A DNA stretch of 64,000 nucleotides from Acanthochromis polyacanthus (lineage: Eukaryota; Chordata; Actinopteri; Pomacentridae), in assembly GCF_021347895.1 (NCBI RefSeq), contig NC_067123.1:40292027-40356026 (forward strand), given 5' to 3'. Under the pieces are notes generated by a model. It did no database searches. It was not told the origin of the DNA and worked only from the letters and a program-made list of their open reading frames with translations. Positions 1 to 9,950 of the stretch are shown here, piece after piece. Position numbers and translations under genes: made by a program. Every line of letters starts with the position of its first letter. The stretch's first letter is position 1.

Positions 1-665
1 TAGCTTTATTTGGTATTATAGAAAAACAACATTCTGACCTAAGGAAGAGACACAAAAACATTATTGCCTTTACAACACTGCTTGCACGCAGAAGAATATT
101 ACTACACTGGAAATCACCAAATCCACCCAAATTATCCACATGGTTGAGCGACTTGATGAATTTTATTCAACTAGAAAAGATAAAATATTCACTAAGAGGA
201 AATAAGAGTAAATTTAATTTAATATGGGACCCAATTCTATCATATGTAGGGGGACTAGATGTCTTACCTGACAGCATTTAGCTGGCTCCTTTTGTTAGGG
301 GTACCTGTCTTACCCCAATCCATCTCAACATTCTATCTATATCTGTTTCTTGTATGTACATGTCTTGTTTTATAACCTTATTCTTTATTATTTGTGTATA
401 CTTGGCATACTTAACAGTTATATCCCACACATATTTGTATATATAAAATAAGGTATAGTGTATCCTCACCTGAAAATGCTTAGTTATTGTTATCTCTGTC
501 ATGCCAACCTTTATACATTGAATTATGTGTCCTGTTTTTTTTTTTTTGTTCTTTTGTGTTTTTTTTTTTTTGGGGGGGTTCCTTGTTTCATTATAAAAAA
601 GTGGAAATATGTATTGTAAGCATCTTGTCATTATGAGCGTGTACATTTCCAAATAAAAATAAAGG
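1..665 (+). mobile_element. LINE-1 family retrotransposon, 3' end (5'-truncated by window edge)
   Basis: The end of an ORF2-like reading frame is followed by about 370 bases of AT-rich 3' untranslated sequence with a T-run, a G7 run and a terminal AAATAAAAATAAA tail. A G-run in the 3' UTR and an A-rich tail are typical of L1 elements. The end near 665 is set by the A-rich tail; the target duplication cannot be tested because the 5' end is outside the window. Confidence 0.75.
3..281 (+). pseudogene. LINE-1 ORF2 C-terminal fragment
   Basis: The frame starting at base 3 is open to a TAG at 279-281, about 92 residues. It begins ALFGI, continues with a basic stretch ending in TLLARRRILLHWKS, and then has the pattern WLSDLMNFIQLEKIKYSLRG. 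This matches the C-terminal segment after the reverse transcriptase domain of vertebrate and fish L1 ORF2 proteins, where an RRLILLHWK-like motif and an LEKIRYSL-like motif are conserved. No frameshift is visible in this part, so the copy may be fairly young, but endonuclease and reverse transcriptase domains are off the window and activity cannot be judged. It is annotated as a fragment, not a host gene. Confidence 0.75.
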
Positions 666-1835
666 GGGAAAGGAGCGGAAACAGACCAGACAGATCACCG
701 TGATGGAAGCTGTTGATCCAGATCTGTTGGAGCTCTGAGAGAATGAAGGGAAGTTAGATTCATTAAAGGACGTGACGAGCCGTGAGCGTGTGTGTGAATA
801 CATGTGTGAATACCAGGATGTGGAATTCACTTTTTAAGCCACCGACAGATATGCCCAAATATGATTCCTTCTATAGTAAATGATCATTTAGTGCCTTAAA
901 TCTACCAACCACTTCATGTTAAACCAGCATCTTTCTGCTGCTGATTTCCCACCGTGGTGTTCCAGTTCGTAGAAATGGGTTGGAGTGTTAAAGAAGTAGT
1001 TTAGAAAGAAATAATGTCCATTAAAATGTTGAAATGTGTTCTAAAAGCTGAAAAATATGCAGCTTTTTAGCAAGTGTCACTGTCTCCTGCAATGTCATGG
1101 CAACTTGCATCGCAATGTTTTAGAAAAGTTGCCACAAATTCAGACATTTTAGAGCCACAACAATCTTGAAAAAAAGTCATGAAAACCCTGAGAAACTGAT
1201 GTGTAATCTAGGAATCACACTCAGTTGTTCTACAGTTTGTTTCTCCTGTAGCTGAGCCCACGCTGCAGCACTAAATCAGCATTTACATTTATTCAAGTGC
1301 TGCACTACAGCAGAAATCTGAGGTATTTGCATTTTTGTTGAGTCTTTTCTTTTTCTAACACTTTCTACATCTACTCCACTACATCTCAGAAGGAAATATT
1401 GCATTTTCAGCTCCGTTTTGTGCACATAACATATGAAAATCTCATTCTTCAGCACAGTTTTTACATGCGTTTTATTACGGGGCGACTCCACTTCAGCAGA
1501 CATTGAAACAGAGAACAGGCATGCCTGGCTCCCACCTGCTTCTTACTCACATTGCACCAGATTGCGACAGAATCTTTAAGCTCTGCAGCTCAGTCAGCAG
1601 GCTATGAGTGAATTTATGGTGTCTCTAACTGCTTCTTGATGCTCGTCTTTTCAGATCAAATGTGCCTTCAGTGTGGCCGTCGACTGGCAGAGTGAGAATC
1701 CAGCTGTCAGGATCCGTCTGTTCAGAAGACAGTCAAACACGGTTCTGAAATGTTGTAAGAACTTTTAAAAAGAAATGTGAATTAGTCTTCTGTCAGTCAG
1801 CTGCTTTAGGGTGAACAAGACGACATGGTCATCAA
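666..1835. other. Intergenic, no gene recognised
   Basis: Mixed-composition sequence with short random open frames only. An acceptor-like TTTTCAG occurs near 1655 followed by a short open stretch, but it matches no family I know. Nothing else supportable. Confidence 0.4.
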
Positions 1836-2112
1836 TATCCCCCGCCACATGTGATGTCTATGAGTCTATGTCCAAAATAGTGATCAAGGGCCATAACTCT
1901 GTTAAATATTATCGCACAGGTCTCATTTTCGAACTTGATCAAGGTGTCCATGGTGTGAAGCTACACACTAAATTTCGTAATCCTAGCTGTAATAGTTTCC
2001 GAGAAAAGCTGTCCCCTTCATCTCGGACGGATGGACAGACGGAAGCACGGACGGACGGACGGACTTAGGCCAAACCTACATCCCCCTTTCCACTTCACGG
2101 TGGCGGGGGATA
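1836..2112. mobile_element. MITE with 11-bp perfect terminal inverted repeats and TA duplication
   Basis: The left end reads TATCCCCCGCCAC and the right end is its exact reverse complement, GTGGCGGGGGATA. Taking the outer TA as a target duplication gives a 273-bp element (1838-2110) with the 11-bp TIR TCCCCCGCCAC. TA duplication points to the Tc1/mariner superfamily. The interior has no transposase and contains a short GGAC tandem array near its right end. The superfamily call is inference from the TA only. Confidence 0.6.
2025..2066 (+). repeat. Short imperfect (GGAC/GGAT)n tandem array
   Basis: Repeats of GGACGGAT, GGACAGAC and GGACGGACGGAC lie just inside the right end of the 1836-2112 MITE. 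Confidence 0.7.
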
Positions 2113-2396
2113 ATAACGAGCTGATGTATGGTGCTGCCAGAAGGTGGCGGCGTGGAGCACCTGGATGTAAACGGAGTAGAAGAGAATGGAAACTAAAGCA
2201 ATCGTTTATGTTCCACTGCAGAACCACAGAGAAGAAAAAATGAACTTTGGCCATTAACGAGGGAATAAACGGAGAGATCTTTAAGAATTACTGGAATTCG
2301 GAAAAATTGTAATTATGCTGTGGCTGTCGTGTTTGTTCCCTCCATTGTCACTGCATTGTTTTTTTTAATCATTCATCTGCTTCATGTGACATTTAA

Positions 2397-2424
2397 TCCA
2401 TCCATCCATCAATCCATCCATCTA
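2397..2424 (+). repeat. (ATCC)n microsatellite
   Basis: ATCCATCCATCCATCAATCCATCCATC. On the other strand this is the GATGGATG-type tail seen at the end of many fish retroposons (compare 62934-62947). Confidence 0.8.
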
Positions 2425-2442
2425 TTTATACCATGAATGAAG

Positions 2443-2600
2443 CATGAACAGAGAGGTGGTGACCGTGGCAATTTTTGAAACCAGAACGGCAACTTTGGTA
2501 ACAACAGGAACGTCATGGAGAAGGCCCAAGCCTTCAACCAGAGCTGGCAACAAGGGTTCTGGAACCGGAAGCCTTGGAACCACCAGTACCATGTCATGGC
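2443..2600 (+). pseudogene. hnRNP U-like C-terminal (RGG box) fragment, broken
   Basis: In the frame starting at 2443 the translation reads EQRGGDRGNF, an in-frame TGA (2473-2475), then NQNGNFGNNRN and, after about ten residues, NQSWQQGFWNRKPWNHQYH. The C-terminus of vertebrate hnRNP U has an RGG-rich tail finishing with a very similar order: NQ, WQQG, FW, KPW, a basic or polar pair, then YH. hnRNP U is a nuclear RNA- and scaffold-binding protein whose RGG tail contacts RNA. Here the frame has an internal stop, runs past the family's usual end point without terminating, and has no recognisable upstream domains nearby. I call it a pseudogene fragment, for example a retrocopy piece. A diverged terminal exon starting after the TGA at an AG (CAG at about 2478-2480) cannot be excluded. 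Confidence 0.5.
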
Positions 2601-2779
2601 AGGTTCACTCAGGCTTCAGTACGGCACTGTCAGTTTAGTTTTCATCCCACTGCAGGTCAGTTTCAGATATTTAGCCAGAAATGTAACACTGAATGAACTG
2701 AATGAGGCTCAGGGGGGGAACAGAGCACAGTCAGTGACAGAATTCAGGAAATATGTAGTACTTACACACTTGTTCTAAT

Positions 2780-4380
2780 GTACTGGTGTCGACAGAGAGA
2801 TCCACCGCTAGCCAAGGAACATTCGCCGCTGTCCGATTTATTTATTTGTTTTTTTAGAACCCACTTTTAATCATCTGAAACCCACCAACCAAGTCTAAAG
2901 CTACATGGGTCAACATTTCGTCAGAGAGGAGACCAGGCAACACGAGGGTAACTGAAGCTTTCTATGTATCTATACTCACTTATAGTATGGGTTCAGCTTC
3001 ATTCATTCATCTTTCTGCTGAAAAAGCAAACGCAGTGGTACTGTTCTTGTAAATGTGCAGTCTGCAGCTTCGTTCTGTGTAGTGTATACTAATGTATGCT
3101 GATATATTCTAATCAAGCTGAACCCTCAACCTTCCAACCAGCAGCCCAAAGCTATCTGTCAAAATAAAGGGCAGCTATCAGACAATCTCCGAGTAGAACC
3201 AGAACGCACTGAAGACGCCTCAGGACCCCTCAGCAGGTCTACGAAACAAACTACTGGAAGAGGAACACGTGGATCAACTTGTTTATCCTGCTGCTGCACC
3301 GACCGACTCTGGATCAGCAGCAGGGATTGGATGGACAATTTCATCTCAGAGGCGATTAAACAAATGAGAAACAACCTCTTCATGGAGGGTAGAGATTTAG
3401 ACCGATGGATTTTTCCACCCGGCCGCCCATTTCCACCTGTTTGCAGTGCAAGTCCTCAATGCACAGAAATGACGCGAGTTTTATTGTTTTGGTCTCATTT
3501 TGACAATAAAGGAGAGAAAAAAGACAGATGCGACTTCATACATTTAATACAAATGAGAGGCGTGTGGACAAAATCTAACAGCAAAAATCATTAATCTGAC
3601 ACCATTTCAAAACAGATTAGATGAAAAGTAGAAATATTGCAGCAGGTAAACAGGTGAGTCAGTGACAGTGAAGGGAAAGGTGAGATCACTTTAAATCCCA
3701 TTTCTTCTCCACTTCTCTGCTGCCTGAACCAAATGTCCCCTCAGGAGGACAATAAAGTTCATCTGAATATTTCACTCTGCTTCAGCTCCAGGCCTTCCTG
3801 CTCTATTCTTAAAAAAACAGCTCCTCCTGCTATTATCATTCATAATGTTTCCTTCTTATTGAGTTTTCCATTTATTAATATTTCACTGTGTTCTCCAGAA
3901 GCATTAGAAAAGCTGCTTTTTTCTCTCTTTCTTTCCAGTGTTCTGTTGTATTTGCTCTGCACTCACTTCAAGGATTAAGGATGTTTTTGTTGTCGTCGTT
4001 CTGCTAAATGCTGCTTTTTTTCCCAGTCCGGCGTGAAGCAGGAGTGCTGCTTTCACGCTCTCTTTAATTCTTTACAATCCCTCCTTAGCCAGATTTGCAT
4101 TTTTTCCCGTCCATGCATGCTTTCTCCTCAGATCACCACCTTATTCTTTCCTCTGGCCCTTCTCTGGCAGCCGAGTTCACGGCTTCACACACAACAACAA
4201 CACAAAGCACACACACACAGCTGAGCTGCTCCCTGATGTGGAGAAGCAGCTTAAAGTGTGTAGAAGCTCATCTCGCCTTCAGCTAATGCTGCCTCCACGT
4301 ACACGAATGCACGGCACATGCAGAAGCTCTGATTAGGTGGAGATTCGACGTCGTGTTGCACCGACATGCATTCATATAGA
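2780..4380. other. Intergenic, no gene recognised
   Basis: Unique-looking sequence with only short chance frames. No splice-coherent coding signal or recognisable repeat family seen. Confidence 0.4.
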
Positions 4381-4389
4381 AGCTGCTGT

Positions 4390-4406
4390 CACACACACAC
4401 ACACAC
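4390..4406 (+). repeat. (CA)n microsatellite
   Basis: About eight CA units; first of a cluster with arrays at 4435-4454 and 4643-4662. Confidence 0.9.
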
Positions 4407-4434
4407 CTATGTGGCTAACACAGTGCTGCAGCAT

Positions 4435-4454
4435 GCACACACACACACACACAG
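4435..4454 (+). repeat. (CA)n microsatellite
   Basis: About ten CA units. Confidence 0.9.
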
Positions 4455-4642
4455 AAGCTGAATACTAATGTGAAGGGATACGGCTGTCAAACGTGACAAA
4501 CACACACAAGCCAGAGGTGCAGCAGAGGCCCACACACTAGTCATGCAAGGTGACTGTGCAAATACCATCCACTGTGCTGCTCTCGCTCTAATTACCTCCA
4601 CACACACACTCGCGGTGAGACATCCATTTTGCATGCATCATT

Positions 4643-4662
4643 ACACACACACACACACACAC
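4643..4662 (+). repeat. (CA)n microsatellite
   Basis: About ten CA units. Confidence 0.9.
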
Positions 4663-4810
4663 ATTTTGAGTGCAGCAAAGTTGTACAAGCCCAAATGCAA
4701 ACACGCCAGAACACGTAAACCTCCACACACGAGCATCATCCACCTCTGTGAGACGAGAGCTGAACACCCCGCACACCACCCCAAACACCAACGCTGCCCC
4801 TCCAGCGGCC

Positions 4811-4824
4811 GTTTCCATGGCGAC
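4811..4824. promoter_or_regulatory. RFX X-box-like motif (one mismatch)
   Basis: GTTTCCATGGCGAC matches the palindromic RFX consensus GTNRCCATGGNAAC except for position 4 and one G for A in the right half. Sequence match only. Confidence 0.3.
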
Positions 4825-5149
4825 GCCCATTCTGCAAGCTGGTAACGGACAAAGAGTCAGTCACCTTTCAGAGAGGAGTGAGGCTGACGCCGGACTGGAG
4901 GAGGAAGGAGGGGAGAAAGAGAGAGAGAAGACTGTTCAGAATTAGGAAAAGGAAACGAGACGTCATCAGCATCAACCTCAGAGACACAGAGCAGGGAAAG
5001 AATTTACTCTACAGAGAATTAAAATACATTAAAGCTGATGCAGCTGCTCAGATCGCTGACCACTCATATCTGGACACTAAAGAGTTTGACGTTTTGGATT
5101 TATTGTTTGTCACATGCATGCCACTAAAGCCCCATTTGAAGTGAACTGA

Positions 5150-5885
5150 GAAGGAAAAAAGAAAGAAATTCTGTTAAAAATTCTGTGAAAATCTGGCAGC
5201 AAGGGTGGCAGAAAAAAAATAAAAATAAAATAAAATGAAACTATAGCGTTTAAAAACTGTAAAAACAGTGAAAATAACCACACATATCTGTAAAATAATA
5301 TATTTTAGCTGATTTAAATTCAGTAAATCTGTGATTTTACAGTAACACATTGTAAAGTAACAAATTCAGAATTTTTATGCATTTTTTTTAGATTTAATAC
5401 TACTTCTTTCCCACGGTTTTACTACATATTACCTGCAATTTATCAATTTAAAAAAAACAGATTGTCTTTAAAATAAGAGTGTAAAAATCATTTCCCATTT
5501 TGATTTGTTAATATGCATGTATTTATTTATTTATCATCAGAATTTTCTCTCAAAAAACAGCAAATATCTGCAAAATAACATCAGTGGAGCCAATTACCAC
5601 CTGTAATAATACAGATTTGAAGTTGGTAATATTCAGAGTTGGCCTGTTGTTGTTGTTAGCTTCCACGTAAACATTTTTTGTGATTTTACTACATATTACC
5701 TGTAATTAACAAAATCTGTGACATTCACAGTTTCTCAATGCTTAATTTACAGAATTTTCTTTGAAATAACAGAAACTGTCTGCAATAAAACAGTTTCTGC
5801 TGATTTAAATTCACTAAATTATAATCTATAAACACGGTTAAATATTGTAAAAAATAAAAAAAAACACTTGGAAAATCACAGATTT
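5150..5885. repeat. AT-rich interspersed repeat relic (CTGTGAAA / TTTTACAGT family)
   Basis: The stretch repeatedly uses the words CTGTAAAA, GATTTTACAG and ACATATTACCTG, with two internally similar halves (TTTACTACATATTACCTGCAATT near 5420 and a near-copy near 5688). It resembles the AT-rich element at 28080-28507. It probably derives from a non-autonomous DNA transposon; exact ends are not clear. Confidence 0.4.
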
Positions 5886-7528
5886 TTCATGTTGACCTTA
5901 TTTACGTTCCATCATTTCTGTCCTCGACAAAAACAAACGAATACTAGTAACATGAAGATCCAATCAGAAGCATCAGGAAGAGAAGAAACATCTGAACGAT
6001 TCACAGCAGGAAAGGAAGTGAAGGAGTGAAGAAGGAAAACAGAGGAACGGGAGGAAAGATGTCCAACTGTGAAGGAAAAAATGAGATAAGATCTAGAGGA
6101 AGAAAAATAAAGGAAGAACAAGCAAATCAAAGGCAGGAGGGAAGAGCGAAAATTCAAGGAATCTGAGGTGATACGAGGAAAAAGATGAAGACAGAACAGG
6201 CAGAGAGAAGGGAAGCTGAACATAAGCAACGGGAGGTGAAAGGTCAGAGGTCGGATAAATACCAGAGTTAGAAGAAAGAGTCCTGAGGGTGAGGAGGGGG
6301 GAGATAAAGTGTGAGACCTGTGATGTAAGAGGGGAAAGCATGACCAGTTAGAACACAGGGGGCCTCTTTCCTAGAAACACCTCTGGTCTGGTCTTTGGAG
6401 CTCCAAGAAAAGGCTTTGATGAAACGTGCCTCCGAGTCTCAAGAACAACTTGTTTAGAAGAAAGGCTGCTTTCAACAGGACTTATCTAAACAGAAATGTG
6501 GTTTCCAGTCAGGCAGTGAACGCACCGGTCACATGACGGGAAAAGAACAACAGCTAGAAATCCACTGATAGGGTTTACTTCATGTAGACATACTCAAGTT
6601 ACAAGTTCTTGCAGATGCATTGAAATTTTCATTGTATTACAGGAATGCTTCCAAAGGAAAAAGCATATACAGAGGGTCCTCGACTTAGGTTGTGAAATGT
6701 TCCAGTGGGGTTTCATATATTCTACTACTGGTATTACATCATATTGTTTTTGGTGATATCTTGCATTTTAAATCCGATTTGGCGAACTCAAGTGGCCAAA
6801 TCATATCTGAACTCCTGCGCCCTTCTCAGATCTGATCAGGAGTTGGCCAAGCTCATCCATTGAGCTGAATATCCAAGTTTCTGTCAATGCACTGTACTGT
6901 GTCCAAGTGCAGGTAAAAGCGGCCTTAGGTGAAGCAAACGCAAAGCTGCAACCAGCCAGGTGTTTGGTGTGTCCATGAACTTCACAGAAAGCGCAAAACA
7001 AAGTTCAACATCCCCAAACATCGCTGGTGTGTGGAGGTCCGCCGAATCGCGAAACTTTGGTCAAACGTCTAAACTAGCCGTCGGTGAACTAAAGCCAGGA
7101 CAGATTCATCTGCTGCAGATTAGTTCTCACCTCAAATGCTTTCAGAAATACTTTTCGCTGAACTGTTTTCATGCTAAAAGAGAAAGTTTGTGACCGAGCC
7201 GCCATTTTCCTGGAGCAGACAGCTCCAGAGTCGATACGTTTGTCCAATCAGGGGCAGGATAGTTGGAGCTGAACACCTACTGGCCTCAAGGACATGCCCA
7301 CCAAGCGGGAGGTTTCCAGATGCATTTACATGCAGGAAATACACATCTAGTGAACACGTAGCATCAGGGTTTTCCCAACTCTCCACTAGAATACACTCCA
7401 AAATTACTACATTACAGTAAATTATATCCACGAAACCTGACATGCGATCAAAGCGACGTTACTGTCCTTATTCTTTTGAAGGCTCACATGCTTCCTTTAA
7501 GTAAAACACTTTGTAAACCGACCAAAAA
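5886..7528. other. Intergenic, no gene recognised
   Basis: A purine-rich stretch (about 5990-6350, many GGAAGAA/GAAAGG words) is followed by unique-looking sequence. The chance frames are not coherent with any family. Confidence 0.4.
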
Positions 7529-7836
7529 GGTAGTGTCTACAGATACGGACCCGTACCCGTAGCCTGTGGCCTACGGATACGGCACTTTCCATTTGCCAGA
7601 CAGATACGGACCCGTACGCGAGTCTCATGAGTCAAGAAGCTGCTAACCACTGCAAACTGTTGAAAGGTAAGCAAAGGTTAAGGTTAGGGTTAGTGTTAGG
7701 GTTAGGTTTAGGGTCCGTACCTGTAGTACCGATGCTACGGGTCCGTACCTCCAGCGTCTACCGGGAGTCACGTGACCAGATCTCGCGTATCTGATTGGCA
7801 AATGGAAAGTACGGGTCCATACCTCTAGCAACTACC
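7529..7836. mobile_element. 308-bp MITE with 9-bp target duplication (family A)
   Basis: The element starts GGTAGTGTCTACAGATACGG and ends CCATACCTCTAGCAACTACC, an imperfect inverted repeat. It is flanked by GACCAAAAA (7520-7528) and GACTAAAAA (7837-7845), a 9-bp duplication with one mismatch. The words GTACGGACCCGTA and TTTCCATTTGCCA recur inside in both orientations, so the arms are compound palindromes. It contains a degenerate TTAGGG-like run at 7675-7713 and no coding sequence. A second, 76-bp copy at 54742-54817 also has a 9-bp duplication. Nine-base duplications are characteristic of MULE/Mutator-type transposition; that assignment is inference. Confidence 0.75.
7675..7713 (+). repeat. 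Telomere-like (TTAGGG/GGTTAG)n run inside MITE
   Basis: An irregular series of GGTTAAGGTTAGGGTTAGTGTTAG-type words. Irregular spacing and position inside the 7529-7836 element argue against an interstitial telomere. Confidence 0.6.
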
Positions 7837-7845
7837 GACTAAAAA

Positions 7846-8934
7846 GGACTCGCAGCGACGGAGAGCTCTGCCTTTACTCTCTGTCTGATAGTGAAGCGCA
7901 AATTAGATTTGGAGATCTTCCTTAACAGCACAGTCTTGACCTGCATCACTCCTCGTTTGTATCGGTGCGCCATGACGCTGCTGTAATTAGCCACAGAGCA
8001 CAGCGGTGATGTAGAGGCAAACCGCACTCTCAGAGGCAACACAATGCTAATTAGAGTCTGTGGAGGGAAGAAAAAACAGTCTATACACTACACAGAGAGA
8101 CGGTTCAGCGGGCAAATGAGACGGCAAATGGGCCATAGCAAACTGGATGACAAATACCCGGTATGTGTGGAGGGAGGCTGGTGTGTAAAGTTACGCGCTT
8201 GTTCTTGAGTAAATGTTGAGCTGCCAAAGTGTTTCAGTGCATCTCAATTATGCTTATGTGTTTATTTAAGGTGCCGTGTGGGCGATGCGCGTTTGTGGGC
8301 GTGCGAGGCCGGAGCCAAGCCGATCCTCTGGTGAGCGAGCCCTCGGATCCGTAGGAGGAGACAGCTTCTCCAAACAGCTTTTCCCATAAAGTCATTAGCA
8401 TTCATTCACACAGGCAGCCTTCCATTAGAGGAGGAACTGAGCCTCCCCACACTTCACATCCTAAGTCACAGATTTAATTTGAAAACCGATCAGACACTGT
8501 GTGAAATAAATACATCCAATCTGTCATACAGGAAGAGTTTGCAAACTTTTTCCGTCTCACTGAGGACCTCCCGGATAGAGACGCTGTTCTGGTGCAGCTT
8601 TGCTGTCTTTGTTTATCACAGAAGAAACGTTTATTTTGTCACATTTTTGCTTTTTTTATTGCCTCGTTAGCCTAAGTACTGCCTAATTTAAGGCAAATCA
8701 GAGCTTGTAAATGCAGTTTGGGTAATCTGTCATCGTGTCACATTCGATTTAAACTAAACTCAGCTGTGAATCAGCGTTTTGTTCTCTGATGTTTAGTTAA
8801 GAGCAAGAAAATCCCATGAAAAGCTCACTAGGTATCAATGTGACTCAAAATGTCTGAGTATTCAGAGGCTGATGGGAACAAAACAGATTAATCCACAACT
8901 GAAACAGTCTCCTGTTAGAGGAGCATTTGTTTCA
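7846..8934. other. Intergenic; possible conserved non-coding segment
   Basis: No gene seen. The stretch 8335-8450 has balanced composition with homeodomain-like words (AAAGTCATTAGCATTCATTC, CCATTAGAGGAGGAA) that look like a conserved non-coding element. This is an impression, not evidence of conservation. Confidence 0.25.
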
Positions 8935-9123
8935 ACCCTGTAAATCCCACTGTTGCAGAAATATATATATATAATTTTTTTCATACTCGGGTTTATATAT
9001 TATTTATATTTTTGTTTTATTTTTTCTATATTTGTTTTTTTGCTATTTTTTCTATAGCTGGGCTTATATATTGTTATTTATATTTTTTGTCTTTTTTTTC
9101 CCTATATTTGAGTATTACAGGGT
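8935..9123. mobile_element. Short inverted-terminal element (ACCCTGTAA family), copy 1
   Basis: Begins ACCCTGTAAATCCCACTGTT and ends TATTTGAGTATTACAGGGT, giving the inverted end ACCCTGTAA. The interior is AT- and T-rich. Copy 2 at 14035-14176 shares the same beginning (CCCACTGT.GCAGAAATA) and end (TATATTTGGGTCTTACAGGGT). Confidence 0.5.
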
Positions 9124-9840
9124 AAGAAAATACTGGTTATATATTTATTAACGAGGAACCAACGGTTTCGGGCCACAGACGCCGTCAGAACATCTAACAG
9201 TATGGAACTGCACTCTGCTGGTTTTGATCTTTTCAGGGGATTTGTTGACAAAATGCAGAAAAGCAGCAGAAAAGCTGAACATGATAAAGCTTCAGGCCAT
9301 TTTTCATGTTGCTCTGCTCTCCAGACACATGGATTCAGGTCTCAGTAATCCACATCTTTAAATTCTAACCTCTGATGGTGGAGGTCACGTCTTGCAGGTG
9401 GTCTGGATTACATCTCGTATCTAAAACTCCACCCCTGGTTTCTTGGAAAACGGCTCAGAACCAGCTTTGCTGGGTATGCAGTGATTACAGTGATCTGAAA
9501 CGGCAGTAATTCCTCCCAGCTCCAGCATGACTCTGCATATACAGCACCAACAAATAGACGCTTTCCTCTTTTAAAGTCAACTCAGACAATCCACAGACTC
9601 AGTGCTGGAACTGCAGCCAGAGTACTTTATTCTGACGTGAAGGGGTGAAAACTGTACGTTATGTTTAATTTTTTTAAATAATTGACATGACTTTGTAGAA
9701 ATCTGTTTTCACTTGACATCAAAGAGTCTATTTTATGTATATTCCTGTCAAAAGCCAAATTAAATTGATCATGATCCAGTGCTGAAAAGCAATAAAAGGA
9801 TCAAACTTCAAAGGGAGGTGAACACTTTTATTGACACTGT
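9124..9840. other. Intergenic, no gene recognised
   Basis: No coherent coding or repeat signal seen. Confidence 0.4.
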
Positions 9841-9844
9841 CTGC

Positions 9845-9950
9845 ACACGTTAGAGTTAGTTCAGTTAGTCTGTCTTAATTAGTGTTAGTAAATTAGAGTT
9901 AGTTGGAGTCAGAGTTAGTTATAGTTAGAGTCAGTTAGTCTGTATCTTCA
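9845..9950 (+). repeat. Degenerate GTTAGAGTTAGT / CAGTTAGTCTGT tandem repeat
   Basis: Repeated GTTAG words at irregular 6-12-base spacing, with two copies of TCAGTTAGTCTGT. Confidence 0.6.

Noticed and set aside
7675..7713. Interstitial telomere
   Set aside because: Units are irregular and the run sits inside a defined MITE.
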